In this document: positions 1-13,700 of the stretch, in pieces
Layout: each line of letters opens with the position of its first letter
How positions within the stretch are numbered: position 1 is the stretch's first letter
NCBI GenBank assembly: GCA_933207985.1
Contig: OW240920.1
Span: forward strand, 149,575,826 to 149,639,825
Source of the DNA: Pelobates cultripes
Taxonomy: Eukaryota; Chordata; Amphibia; Anura; Pelobatidae
Direction: 5' to 3'
DNA length: 64,000 bases
The notes under the pieces: model-generated
The model's database searches: none
Told to the model about the DNA's origin: nothing
Seen by the model: the letters and a program-made list of their open reading frames with translations, nothing else
Position numbers and translations under genes: made by a program

Positions 1-151
1 AACCACTTCTCCACAGCCCTGTCCACCCCAACTAACCTGTAATGCTGCTGCCTCCCCTCCCCCTAACATTCTGCTCACTTCACGTTTCCTGATTTAATTA
101 GTCTCTTTTACCATGACTGTCCCTAATTCTTATGTCTTTGTCTCTCTGCAG

Positions 152-2301
152 AGCCCCCTAGTGTATTTGACAAATCTCCTGTTTGGAGTCCTAGCCATTG
201 TTCACCTCACTTACCTGGGCTCTCTCTTCGATTCGGAGACAGACGATGCTGTTGAGGAGGAGGTAAGTCCTTCCAACCTCTCCCGGATCACCCATTTCCA
301 GTATCCACTCAATCGGCTTATATCTGGTCTGTGTGGAAATGTAGTCAAGGTTTCTGCTAAATCTCTCTCTATAACCAAAATAAGCAGATGTTTGGTATAT
401 TTTAACAAAGGGAAGATTAATCATAAAAGCAAATCTCCAAACAGATCCAGCCTTTCTAAAATTCTACTTTGTCATATCCTGCATTATCCTGCAGGGGGCA
501 GCACCGTGTATATCCTGTCCTTTGGGAGTTCTTTCTATTCTATCTGAATAATGTATCTGTACATTCTGGGATTTTCTTTTTTTCTCAATCCTTCTTCTCA
601 AAGCTTTGTAAGTGTAGATTGACTTTCTAATTCTACAGAGGGGTTTATTCACTAAACAGCAAACATGTTGGTTATGGGCTTCATGTGACATATGTTGACT
701 ACCTACCGGTTGGAAACATTATATCTCTGTAAACCCAGCTTTCTCACTGTCTCTCCTGTAAATCTCTTTACCCCCATGGCTACAGGCTGTCTGTTACCCC
801 CAGAGCTATGAGCTGCTTCTACCATTCAAACTGGTTCGCCCCCTTTCTCCCGATAGGCCAGCGCGAGTTAAAGGACTCAGCTAGCTGATTGGTCAAACTG
901 GTTCGTCCCCTTTCTACCGATAGGCCAGCGTGAGTTAAAGGGATAAGTTTGGAACCCCTCCCATTCTTGAGCCCTGATTGGTCGCAAAATTTGAATCTAC
1001 CGGCCTAAACCAAGTGATTCTGTGAATCTATTTTCGTGTATGTACAGAGCCTCAAGTCCAGACTTTATACAATGTTTTTTCGGGCTCTGTACATCCAATA
1101 GCTCCTCTATTTGCAGGGGTCATTTGTGTCGGGTTGTTTTATGTCTTTGCTATGTTTTTGGGTATTTTTATGCTTTATGTTCGTTATGCTCAGTCGTGCT
1201 GTGGGAGTGTTCCAGGGTGGGTTTGACTGTGTCCAGGCTTTGTATAAATTGGCTGTACCATCTCCCATTAAAATATTCCTGTTGTACCCTTCATCAAGTC
1301 TCGGCTGATGTTTGGGTAGCTAAGAGCTCTGATCACTGTTTCACTTGGGATTTGGGAGATTTACAACGAATATACTCAGCCGGAGTATAGGGGATACGTT
1401 GTGTAACGGATCACCTGGCACCCCGACTGGGCACCTCCATTGAAGGATGCTCCTAGCGCTTCCTGAGGACTCCAAGCACTGCAGCAGACACCATAACCAC
1501 CATAGACTCCTCAAGAGAGCAAGGCAGGAACAAGCTCTTACAAGAGCTTAGTAGTGATTTAGCAAGGGAGTATGACAAGCATAGCAATCCCTTGTAGCAG
1601 ATTTCCCCCCAATAAGAGACGGCCCTCCAAACTGATGGTGAAGTAGAACTATCTAAAACTTTATTTTACTTGGGACTAGCCCATATGGTCATTACATTAA
1701 CATTGCTGTGAAAACTCAATAAAATTACAAACCGTCAAATCATAGCAGGCAACATACAGTGACTTATTATAACATAATTACATATTTATAAATGGGTGGG
1801 GAAGACCATGATTAACACAAAATGTCTCTCCTGCATGCAGAATTAGCGATATGCAAATCTACCCGAATACGCAAATTATCAGTCTTGCTATTCAGGTAGT
1901 GCATATTACTGTTGCTACCAACAGAGGGCATTACACAAGCTCCATAGCCAAATCCACCTAGTTGGTAGCAATCCTCAGCAGTACAGGAGAGCAAGCAATA
2001 CATCCCAGGGGCCATAGTCACATGGCAGGAGGCTGGCAATCAGTCTTCTCCAATTCCCAGTGGCGAGGCTGGTTCCGCCACACGTTGCATGGTTTATTTC
2101 CCTTTACAATCCAGGGATACGGGCTGTCTACTCTAATTGTGTTGTACTCCTTGGGCTACAGGTCATCTCGCCTCTAAATCTCCTTCTCTTTACTTCCAGG
2201 GCTATGGGATGTCTTACACTATACACAAGTGGTCGGAGCTCAGCTGGACTGGACATTGGCTAACGTTTGGATGCTGGGTGTTCTACCGTCTAATCATCTG
2301 A
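152..2301 (+). CDS. PORCN: Protein-serine O-palmitoleoyltransferase porcupine, last two coding exons (5' part outside window)
   Basis: Porcupine is an ER multipass MBOAT acyltransferase that adds palmitoleate to Wnt proteins. Two exons are visible. Exon 152-262 follows a CTCTCTGCAG acceptor and ends in GAG|GTAAGT; it encodes 37 residues including [19 protein letters not shown]. Exon 2200-2301 follows TACTTCCAG and encodes 33 residues beginning [16 protein letters not shown] and ending FYRLII, then TGA at 2299-2301. Both match the C-terminus of vertebrate PORCN closely (recalled family sequence, not a search). The join keeps frame (111 and 102 nt). The catalytic MBOAT histidine lies in upstream exons outside the window. 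The 1.9-kb final intron holds an LTR-like stretch. FTSJ1, a human neighbour of PORCN, lies 50 kb downstream, which supports the call. Confidence 0.9.
792..1408 (+). mobile_element. LTR-like sequence in the last PORCN intron (solo LTR candidate)
   Basis: The stretch starts TGTTAC and ends GTGTAAC. It holds two imperfect copies of a block of about 70 bp (near 827-870 and 896-942, sharing CCGATAGGCCAGCG and GAGTTAAAGG), like duplicated enhancers in a U3 region. A TATAAA-type box lies at about 1243 and ATTAAA at about 1267, followed by a T-rich stretch. No matching target-site duplication was found at these ends, so the boundaries are uncertain and another repeat class is possible. The remaining intron (1409-2199) shows nothing recognisable. 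Confidence 0.35.
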
Positions 2302-2460
2302 TGGTGCAGCAAGCCCTTTGTGTGAGCATCCAACCAACTCTGCCACCAGAGCCAGCCCTACAACGGGCACAAATTGTACCACATGCCAACTCCCAGTTTT
2401 ATCTGTACTCTCCAAGTGACCCGGTTCCTGTTTGGCAAAGAACATGTTTTGAAGACAAAG

Positions 2461-2466
2461 AATAAA
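2461..2466 (+). terminator. Polyadenylation signal of PORCN
   Basis: AATAAA lies 160 bases after the PORCN stop codon, a normal distance for a short 3' UTR. From here to about 2880 I see only ordinary intergenic sequence with a short poly-G run. Confidence 0.6.
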
Positions 2467-2879
2467 ACCACAAAGTATTAATTTATAATAAGCTGAACTC
2501 ACCGCTCCTGCCTGTAATACTAGATGGAGCTGAGTGTTAGATTTGAGATTTGTGCCCAAAGAGCTGCGTTCAGGATGTGCTCTCTCCTTGGTTCAGCAAT
2601 CCATGGCAGTTTGCTGATGGTACTAAGTGGACACAACTCCAGGTATTAGAGGCAGGAGTAGAAGAGTTTGTCTCAGAATATGTTACATGATGTACCGAGT
2701 GTTTTCTTAATAAAAATCCATTTGTCTTTCTGTGGAATGCCCTGGTGGGAGGATATCTCAGGTTGTTGCTTGGGGGATCATAGGGCATGAGAGGAGGTTA
2801 TGGGGGGGGGGTTAATGGACGTTCTATCTGTGCTACAGTGGGGGTTTCAGATGGCCTCATGAAATGTGCTGGTATCAGT

Positions 2880-4257
2880 GTGTGATACAGGTGGACTCCT
2901 AAAAGGAGCAGGTATCCTTGTGTGATGCAGGTGGACTCATGAAATGAGCAGGTATCTGTGTGTGTGTGTGTGTGTGTGTGTTGCTGGTCGACTTATACAA
3001 TAAGCAGGTATCTGTGTGTGATGCAGGTGGACTCATGAAATGAGCAAGTACCTGTGTGTGTTTCAGGTGGACTCATGAAATGAGCAGGTATCCTTGTGTG
3101 ATGCAGGTGGACACATGAAATGAGCAGGTATCTGTGTGTGTTGCAGGTAGACTCATACAACGAGCAGGTATCTGTGTGTTGCAGGTGGACTCATGAAATG
3201 AGCAGGTGCCTGTGTGTGATGCAGGTATCTGTGTGTGATGCAGGTGGACTCATGAAATGAGCAGGTATCTGTGTGTGTTGCAGGTGGACTCATACAACAA
3301 GCAGGTATCTGTGTGTGATGCAGGTGGACTCATGCAACGAGCAGGTGCCTGTGTGTTTTGCAGGTGGACTCATACAATGAGCAGGTATCTGTGTGTGTTG
3401 CAGGTGGACCCATGAAATGAGCAGGTATCTGTGTGTGTTGCAGGTGGACTCATACAATGAGTAGATGCCTGTGTGTGATGCAGGTGGACTCATACAATGA
3501 GCAGGTATCTGTGTGTGATGCAGGTGGACTCCTAAAATGAGCAGGTATCTGTGTGTGTTGCACGTGGACTCATACAACAAGCAGGTATCTGTGTGTTGCA
3601 GGTGGACTCATGAAATGAGCAGGTATCTGTGTGTGTTGCAGGTGGACTCATACAATGAGCAAGTATCTGTGTGTTGCAGGTGGACTCATACAATGAGCAG
3701 GTATCTGTGTGTTGCACGTGGACTCATACAATGAGCAGGTATCTGTGTGTTGCAGGTGGACTCATGAAATGTGTGTGTTGCGGGTGGACTCATACAATGA
3801 GCAGGTATCTGTGTGTTGCACGTGGACTCATACAATGAGCAGGTATCTGTGTGCTGCAGGTGGACTCATGAAATGAGCAGGTATCTGTGTGTGTTGCAGG
3901 TGGACTCATACAATGAGCAGGTATCTGTGTGTTGCACGTGGACTCATACAATGAGCAGGTATCTGTGTGTTGCAGGTGGACTCATGAAATGTGTGTGTTG
4001 CGGGTGGACTCATACAATGAGCAGGTATCTGTGTGTTGCACGTGGACTCATACAATGAGCAGGTATCTGTGTGCTGCAGGTGGACTCATGAAATGAGCAG
4101 GTATCTGTGTGTGTTGCAGGTGGACTCATACAATGAGCAGGTATCTGTGTGTTGCAGGTGGACTCATGAAATGAGCAGGTATCTGTGTGTGTTGCGGGTG
4201 GACTCATACAATGAGCAGGTGCCTGTGTGTGTTGCGGGTGGACTCATACAATGAGTT
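2880..4257. repeat. Minisatellite, 37-41 bp unit, about 35 copies
   Basis: The unit reads GGTGGACTCATACAATGAGC followed by AGGTATCTGTGTGTTGC, with CATGAAATGAGC as an alternating variant. Two longer segments (about 3700-3830 and 3890-4060) repeat as higher-order blocks. The GTGTGTGT run at 2957-2980 marks slippage. The array fills most of the gap between PORCN and the next gene. Confidence 0.95.
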
Positions 4258-4581
4258 CCTGATTCACATTCTGTCTTGTGATGATTAGCTGACATTGCCC
4301 TCATTAGGTGCTGGAGTAAAACACAAACCGATGACAACTGGGCTAAAACTGATACAGACATAATATCTAACAACAAACAAACATATTTATTTTGGTAAAT
4401 GTTCTTTTTTTCACCCGTGTTTTTAAACCATAGTAATTGCGTTTTGGGGGGGGCAATATTTATTTAATTCGGTTTTAGTGTATAGCATCAGCGCGGTTAC
4501 AATACCTTTCTGTGGTTTCTCTGCTCAGGTGAGGCTTAGCTGTGGACTTCACCCGTTACCTGGACAGCCCCAGCTATTTGC

Positions 4582-4594
4582 ATTAATGATTAAT
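4582..4594. promoter_or_regulatory. HNF1-like palindrome upstream of the SLC51A-like start codon
   Basis: ATTAATGATTAAT is a perfect palindrome around its central base and differs from the HNF1 consensus GTTAATNATTAAC only at the two outer bases. It lies 126 bases before the ATG at 4720. HNF1 is a liver, kidney and gut regulator, which fits a bile-acid transporter, but binding here is inference. The rest of 4258-4719 shows no clear TATA box. Confidence 0.4.
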
Positions 4595-4719
4595 ATGGGA
4601 AGGGCAGGGAGCATCCTGTGGGATGGAGGGGGTGACACTTTTTCCACATACAGAGATGGAGGACAGAGAAAGATAACCGTCATTTAGACACCACTCACAG
4701 AGAGCTCAAAACACGCATC

Positions 4720-7700
4720 ATGGCGAAGGGTTCAAACTGTTCTCTGGATGGCGGGAGCTTCCCGCTGTCATCTGAGTTTTTTCAAGGTAATGTGGCTCCT
4801 ATCAGTATTTATGGTGTATCGTGTATAGTATTTACGTGCAGTGTCGCACAGCATGACACTGGGTTTAGTATTTACATGTAGTGCCCCACCACCTGGCACT
4901 TGGTTTAGTATTTACATGCAGTGCCCCACGGCCTGGCACTGGGTTTAGTATTTACATGCTGTGTCCCACTGCCTGGCACTGGTATGTAAATACTAAACCC
5001 AGTGCCAGGCCGTGGGACACCGCATTTAAATACTAAAACCAGTGCTGTGTCCCACGGCCTGGCACCACTGAGTTTAGTATTTACATGTAGTGCCCCACCA
5101 CCTGGCACTTGGTTTAGTATTTACATGCAGTGCCCCCACAGTCTGGCACTGGGTTTAGTATTTAAATGCTGTGTCCCACGGCCTGGCACTGAGTTTAGTA
5201 TTTACATGCTGTGTCCCGCGGCCTGGCACCACTGAGTTTAGTATTTACATGCTGTGTCTCACTGCCTGGCACTGGTATGTAAATACTAAACCCAGTGCCA
5301 GGCCGTGGGACACCGCATTTAAATACTAAAACCAGTGCTGTATCCCACGGCCTGGCACCACTGAGTTTAGTATTTAAATGCTGTGTCCCACGGCCTGGCA
5401 CTGAGTTTAGTATTTACATGCTGTGTCCCACGGCCTGGCACTGGTTTTAGTATTAACATGCTGTGTCCCACGGCCTGGCACTGGTTTTAGTATTTAAATG
5501 CTGTCTCCCACTGCCTGGCACTGGGTTTAGTATTTACATGCTGTGTCCCACGGCCTGGCACCAATGAATTTAGTATTTAAATGCTGTGTCCCACGGCCTG
5601 GCACTGAGTTTAGTATTTAAATGCTGTGTCCCACGGCCTGGCACTGGGTTTAGTATTTAAATGCTGTGTCCCACGGCCTGGCACATGCTGGCCTGGCACT
5701 GGGTTTAGTATTTATGCTGTGTCCCATACATGCTGTGTCCCACGGCCTGGCACTGAGTTTAGTATTTACATGCTGTGTCCCACGGCCTGGCACTGGGTTT
5801 AGTATTTACATGCTGTGTCCCACGGCCTGGCACTGGGTTTAGTATTTACATGCTGTGCCCCACGGCCTGGCACTGGGTTTAGTATTTACATGCTGTGTCC
5901 CACGGCCTGGCACTTGTTTAGTATTTACATGCTGTGCCCCCACAGTCTGGCACTGGGTTTAGTATTTAAATGCTGTGTCCCACGGCCTGGCACTGGGTTT
6001 AGTATTTACATGCAGTGCCCCACGGCCTGGCACTGGGTTTAGTATTTACATGCTGTGTCCCACTGCCTGGCACTGGTATGTAAATACTAAACCCAGTGCC
6101 AGGCCGTGGGACACAGCATTTAAATACTAAAACCAGTGCTGTGTCCCACGGCCTAGCACCACTGAGTTTAGTATTTAAATGCTGTGTCCCACGGCCTGGC
6201 ACTGAGTTTAGTATTTACATGCTGTGTCCCACGGCCTGGCACTGGTTTTAGTATTTACATGCTATGTCCCATGGCCTGGCACTGGTTTTAGTATTTAAAT
6301 GCTGTGTCCCACGGCCTGGCACTGGGTTTAGTATTTAAATGCTGTGTCCCACGGCCTGGCACTGGGTTTAGTATTTACATGCTGTGTCCCACGGCCTGGC
6401 ACTGAGTTTAGTATTTACCTGCTGTGTCCCACTGCCTGGCACTGGGTTTAGTATTTACCTGCTGTGTCCCACTGCCTGGCACTGGGTTTAGTATTTACCT
6501 GCTGTGTCCCACTGCCTGGCACTGGGTTTAGTATTTACCTGCTGTGTCCCACGGCCTGGCACTGGGTTTAGTATTTACCTGCTGTGTCCCACTGCCTGGC
6601 ACTGGGTTTAGTATTTACCTGCTGTGTCCCACGGCCTGGCACTGGGTTTAGTATTTACCTGCTGTGTCCCATGGCCTGGCACTGGGTTTAGTATTTACAT
6701 GCTGTGTCCCACGGCCTGGCACTGAGTTTAGTATTTAGCGTTTTTGGAGGGAATGCCCGCCTGCCAGCGTTAAGGCAGACCCCCCTAGACGGGTCCTACT
6801 CTGACCCTTCAGCCTGCTTCCTTGAGCTTCTGGCAAAGATATCTCTAATGAGACAGAGAGGTATTTGTTATATACACCCCTATATACTTATTAACCCTTA
6901 ATAGGGAACACATGGGAGGGGCGGCAGCATTGTAACCAACTGTGTGATACAAAAAGTGAATACAAATACAAAAAAACAAGTCCTGCGCTCACTCCCATCA
7001 CTACTGGGTGGCAGCTATGACCACAGTACACATTAGCCCCAATACATATAGTAAAAACCAAAGAAAAACCTGCGCTCTCTCCTAAATCCCTATGTATATT
7101 TAAACAAATGGAGGTCATTTAGTTACTCCAATAGCCATTGGAGGGAATGTCTACCTGCCTGCTATGTTACAATGCTGCCGCCCATCCCATATGTTCCCTA
7201 TTAAGGGTTAATAAGTATATAGGGGGGTATAGAAAAATTACCCCTCTCTGTCTTATTAGAGATATCTTTGCCAGAAACTCAAGGAAGCAAGGTGAAAGGT
7301 CAGTGTAGGACACATCTGAGGGGGTCTGCCTTGACGTTGGCAGGCTGGCATTCCCTCCAATGGCCATTGGAGTAACTAAATTACCTCTATTTGTTTAAAA
7401 ATAAATATGGATTTAGGAGAGAGCGCAGGTAACTTTCTTTGGTTTTTACTGTATGTATTGGGGCTAATGTGTACTGTGGTCATTGCTGCCGCCCAGGAGT
7501 GATGGGAGTGAGCGCAGGACTTGTTTTTTTGTATTCACTTTTTGTATCACACAGTTGGTTACAATGCTGCTGCCCATCCCATGTGTTCCCTATAAAGGGT
7601 TAATAAGTATATAGGCGTGTATATAGAAAATACCCCTCTCTGTCTCAGAGAGATCTTTGCCAGAAGCTCAAGGAGGCAAGGTGAAGGGTCAGAGCACAAC

Positions 7701-10700
7701 CGTCTAGGGGGGTCTGCCTTGACGTTGGCAGGCGGGCATTCCCTCCAATGGCCATTGGAGTAACTAAATGACCTCCATTTGTTTAAATATACATAAGGAT
7801 TAAGGAGAGAGCGCAGGTAACTTTTTTTTCTTTGGTTTTTAAATATAGATCTCTTACATTGTAAGTCAGCTATAAATCCATGTGACGGAATATTATCACA
7901 CGTATAGAATTTATACCAAGCTCTCCCTCTCTCTAGTTATACGGAACGAGCTCTGGATATTCCTCATCCCCGTCATTGTCGCGCTCGTCCAGGTGGGTCT
8001 GTTTCTGGAAGAGATGGGCTTCTTCCTCCGCAACATTCGTAGCACGCGGAGGACCTGCCTGTACTTGTGGATCCTTGGAATGTACCCGGTAAGTATATTT
8101 ACCATCACAATTACAAATATGCAAACCCCCATTGAAAATCAGGTTTATTGTCAATGTTTACAGACTTTCGGCTGTTTGCAATGAACAAATCAATCAAAAG
8201 CTATTGAAATAGCATAACACAACAAATGCTTCAAGTGGGTTTCCCAAATTCAACTGGAAATTTAACTTATAATGACTTCACCAGTCTCAAAATTCATGGC
8301 AAGCATCTTTAGTATTTGGTAGAGCACCCTTTTTCTGTTATGACCTGCTGCAAAAGATACACATAGCAAGATACCAGCTTTTGGTAGCGTTTCTGAGGAA
8401 TCTTAGGAATCAATGGCCTCCAAATATTCTTGGGTTTGCGTGCTGCAACTGCCTTCTTCAAATCCGACCAGAGATTTTCTATAGGGTTCAAGTCAGGTTA
8501 CTGGTAGCCACTGTAGAATCTTCCAGGACTTCTTCTGCAACCATGTTTAACTGTAGGCAGAGTCTTCTTTATTCTTCTTCCTCCAGACACAGATCCACTG
8601 CGCCAAAAAAGTTCAGTTTTGTTTCATTAATCAAAAGAACAGAATTCCAAAATCTCTGTGGTTTATTTATATGATTTTGAGCATATTGGAACTGACTTTA
8701 CTTGTGCTTTTGGGTCAGTAGTGGTTCTTGGAGTTCTGGCCTTGGATGTTCTGGCATGGAAACCTTCTGCATTTAGTATGCGCCTTACTGTACTCATGGA
8801 AACCTCAATGCCTGTTGCCACCAAATTTTGCTGTCTTCTCATAAATCTGGTTGCAGCCATTGAAAGTGTCCTTTTTCTGCCCCATCCAGGTAGTGTAACC
8901 ACTGTTCCTTCATCTTTGAGCTTGCGGACTATGCTTCCAATTGGTGTCTCTAGGAACATTCAGTGTCTTAGCTATCATTCTATATCCTGTTCCTTGTTTG
9001 TGGACGGTGATGATGTCTTCTCTTAACTTCGGGGACCAAATTTCTAACATGCAGTCAAACGTGACACTCAACAAACCTCTAGTCATGTATTTCAAGTGGC
9101 AACTGGTGCAACTAAGGAAGCCCTTGATTAGTTGCACCAGGTGTGCTTGAAACAACACCTGTTTTACATATTTGTGCTGTTGTGAGGGATTCTACGATTC
9201 TAATTTTGAGACTGGAGAAGTCATTATACGTTGCATTTTCAGTTGAATTTGGTGAAACCAGTTTAAGCATTTGTTGTGTTAAGCTATTTCAATTACTTTG
9301 GTTTGATTTGTTCAATGCAAACAGCTGAAAGTGTATTTATTGACAATAAACCTGATTTTCAAAAGGGTTTGAATAATTTTGATTAGAACGATTTCAAACC
9401 CTTGTGTTAATGAATCTATTCATCCGTAGACTCACTATAGGGAATTAATGACAAGAAACAGACACAATTCACCTTTCAGTTCACATCTTAGGGACTCTTT
9501 CATTCAATAAATGCACAAGGAGAATTGCTTGACACCAGGAACCTGTAAATAACAAGAAAACACAGGTATCACAAAACAAATCGGAGGCACTGGCACGTAC
9601 AGGGTTAAATCAATCACTACAATTCATGGCTAGGGAGAGGTACATTGTACTGACACTTCAGACTGTGGCAAGGAAAGGGTTAAATTTAATGATGAAAGTT
9701 AATTACCTTTAGTAGTTTGAGGCTCTCCCAAGAAAAAGGTTAACTTCACTCATGCATATCTCTTACAAGAAGAGGTTAACTTAATACTATTCAACAATTG
9801 CAAGGAGGAGAATAAATTTAAAATTTCAGGAATATAGTAATCAAGGGTTAAATTTAACTGTGTTGTGTCTATACAGGGCTCTGGCAGTGAAGGGGTTTAG
9901 TATTCTATACAGAGCTCTGGCAGTGAAAGGTTTTAGTATTTTATACAGGGCTTTGGCAGTGAAAGGGTTTAGTATTCTTTACAGGGCTCTGGCAGTGAAA
10001 GGGTTTAGTATTCTTTACAGGGCTCTGGCAGTGAAAGGGTTTAGTATTCTATACAGGGCTCTGGCAGTGAAAGGGTTTAGTATTCTATAAAGGGCTCTAG
10101 CAGTGAAAGGGTTTAGTATTCTATACAGGGCTCCGCCAGTGAAGGGGTTTTAGTATTCTATACAGGGCTCCGGCAGTGAAGGGGTTTTAATATTCTATAC
10201 AGGGCTCAGGCAGTGAAAGGGTTTAGTATTTTATACAGATCTCTGGCAGTGAAGGGGTGCCGACAGTAATATGCTTTGGTAAGAAAGGAGTTATCACTTT
10301 TAAACAATTTTAAAGTTGTTGTTTTTACATAATTACTGGCTCCTTTTTTCTTATGCTTTTCACAACCACTCTAAGGTGGATACTGATCTAGGCAATCAGT
10401 GTCCTATCCCTAGGAATGCTGTAAAAGTGCATTGGGCGTTGTTACAAAAGACTGGAAATAACTATGTTACTGTTTAATAACCAATGGATACTGTTTGCCA
10501 CTGTATAAGTTTAAGCCGAAAGAAACACGAATGGATTACTCGAACCATTATAAAGACTCCATTCGTGGTACGAACGGGGGACCCCCCAGATGCTGGCGTG
10601 TGCCGCCACTTAACCCCGTCACCCCGCAAACTACCGAACGGTCGACCACCCGGCCAGCGGCGTGTGACAGCCATTAACCATCCAGGCGGCTGCGGTTTGC

Positions 10701-13700
10701 GGTTAACCACAACCTAATTGATAGGCCTGGGGGCATCGACATTTGCACCCAAAGTACCGAACGGAATCTACCGAACCATCAACCGAACGGCGACCCCCTA
10801 CAGCGGGTCGCGAGGCGATCATTAACTTGTGGTTTCTGCGGTTAACCGCAGGTCAAGTACCCCTCTACCAGGTGGTCCTCGTTCATGTACCGAACGAGTT
10901 CCACTACCAGACGGACAGCGGGGCTTCGCATGAACCGGTACCCGAGTTTAGTTCCACGAGTTAGAAGCGAGGTCCCGCTGCCCACTAAACCATCAGAAAA
11001 CATGGCCGCCAACAGAGACTCACAATACAAAATGCCGAATGGACTTTATACGGCAGAAACAGTCCATTCTGTTCGTGGGATTGTAGCGCCATTCGCATGT
11101 TTAATATATACGAACGCGAGCCTTTAGATGAATGGTAGAATGAGTGGTTTCCCTGTATTAATGTAAAAGTTATGGATGCAGTTTTCTGGGACAGAATAAA
11201 ACGTGGTCTTTTTTGCGCTTGGAGATAATTAGATTGTATAACCATTGGCCTCATTATCTCCAAGCTGGGCGGGTACTAATTCAAATAATACACTGTATTG
11301 TGATTGGATATTTGTCTGTACTGTACCTGTATTCCATCAGGTCCACAGGGGGCTGTCCTTGGACCTGAGGAATCACATAAATTGCCATGCTATGTGCCAG
11401 TAAAGCCAGTTCGTTTTTGACCCTCAACTTGCAGCCTCGACTCATTTTGTAGGGATCCGGGATATTGATGCTTACATCGTGCTTGGGGATATTCTACACT
11501 TACAGCTTACTACCGAAAGACCTCCGTTCGACTCTCTGCAGCGGGAACCAGGACATCCAAGCGATCAACCCTCCTGCTAGACCGGGGGCAATCGTAACAG
11601 GCGTGTCTGACAGATTTACACATGTGCAGTTGGAAGATCTTTTCACCTTGTCACATCCTCCTGCACCATGTGATAATGCAGAGCGGACGCCAGTGTGGGT
11701 TCTCTCTCCTCCTGCTGCACAATGATGCCCTGTGTCCAGGGCCGGATTAACATAGGGACTGATGGAGCTGCAGCTCCAGGCCCAGGCCCAGGCCCAGGCC
11801 CATGGAATAGGCCCATTTAAAAAAAAAATATATATATACATTTTTTTTTTTTTTTACATTTTTTGTGTGTTTGTTTTACACACACTACTCTTAGGTTTGC
11901 CACCTGACTGGTATTTTACCGGCACAGCCGGTATTTGAGGCTGCCTGGTGTGGTGTATCAATGTCACCACACCTGGCCGTGCCGGTATTGCAGTAATACC
12001 GGCAATACAAATGCAGGTATTTTTCTCAGTATAAATGGAGATTACTCTGCAATACCAGCACTGGCCAGTAGGGGTCACTGTGTGTGGAGAGAGGCAGGGA
12101 TAGGAAGTTACAGAATATCCCTCCCTGCCTCTCTCTACTACTCACTGATCCGCGGGGGAGCAGCTACACAGCACAGAGGGTCCAGACAGCAGCTCTACAG
12201 CTCAGGTGAGGGATGGGGGAAAGGCAGAAGGGACACATGGGGACACTGAGACACTAGGGACACGGAGAAACTATGGGGACACAGACACATGGGGACACAG
12301 ACACTACTGGGAGACCTGGGGACACCGGAAAACCCGGGACACTGAGACACTAAGGGACACTGAAACACTAAGGGACACTGAAACACATGGGGACACTGAG
12401 ATATAGGGACATTGGGAGACACAGAGACATTGGGACACGGAGATACTAGGGACACAGTGTCCCCATGTCTCCCAGTGTCCCCTAGTCTCCCAGTGTCTGT
12501 GTCCCCATGTCTCAGTGTCCCTAGTGTCTCAGTGTCCCCATGGCTCCCAGTTTCCCCTAGTCTTCCAGTGTCTGTGTCCCCATGTCTCCCAGTGTCCCTA
12601 GTGACTCAGTGTCTCCATGTCTCCCAGTGTCCCCAAGTGTCTCAGTGCCCCATGTCCCCAAGTGTCTCAGGGACATGGGGACACAGTGAGACATGGGGAC
12701 ACTGGGAGAAATGGGAACACTGAGACACTAGGAGACTGTGCGACATGGGGACAATGACACTGTGATACATAGGGACACTGAGAGACTGGGTGACTTGTGA
12801 GACTGAGACACTGCGTGACAGGGAGACACAGGGGATTTTACTGCATTTTCTCTTATGTCACTCCTTGTGATTTACATCAGGTGATGTCATGCATAACTAA
12901 TTAATTATACAAATGTATAAGGCTGGTATTTTTTTCCAAGAAAGGTGGCAACCCTAACTACTCTTCACATACTCTTGCTTCAAGGAACACTATAGGGTCA
13001 GGAACACAATCATGTATTTCTGACCTTATTATGTTAAAACCACCATTTAGCCATTGGGCCCCTCTTGATTCCCTAAATATAGTAAACTCTTACTTGTATT
13101 CAAGTCTGCAGCTGCTGGCTCTGTCCCTGTCTGCCTCTGAACTGACTCTGTCTGCTGATATCATCAGAAGTGGTGGTCTGAGCAAATTACAATGCTTCCC
13201 CATAGGATTGGCTGAGACTATCAACTAGGCAGATCAGGGGCAGAGCCAGCATGATTCAAACATAGCCCTGGCCAATCAGCATCTCCTCATGAAGATAAAT
13301 TGATTCAGTGCATCTCTATGAGGAAAGTTCAGTGTCTGCATGCAGAGGGTGGAGACACTGAATGGCAGTGCTGCACACTAGGCAGTACTGCCCCAGGAGG
13401 CACCTCTAGCAGCCATCTAGAGTGCCCATCAGAGTTATTTTCTCTGAAAAGACAGTGTTTACTGCAAATACAATAAGCTGTAGTTGTTCTGGTGACTATA
13501 GTGTCCCTTTAAGTTTGGAAGCTTAAGAGGGATGCGTGGCAACAAAACCTGTGTGGACTGGCTGACAATAAAATTAGTTTAGATAATGCAGACTTTGGTC
13601 TCTCTAATATATAGCTTCCACCTATTCACCTGTGGAAAATATTGGTATGAACTTAACTTTTCGGATACTTGCTTCCCTTAGGTCACCTCCCAACTTGGTG

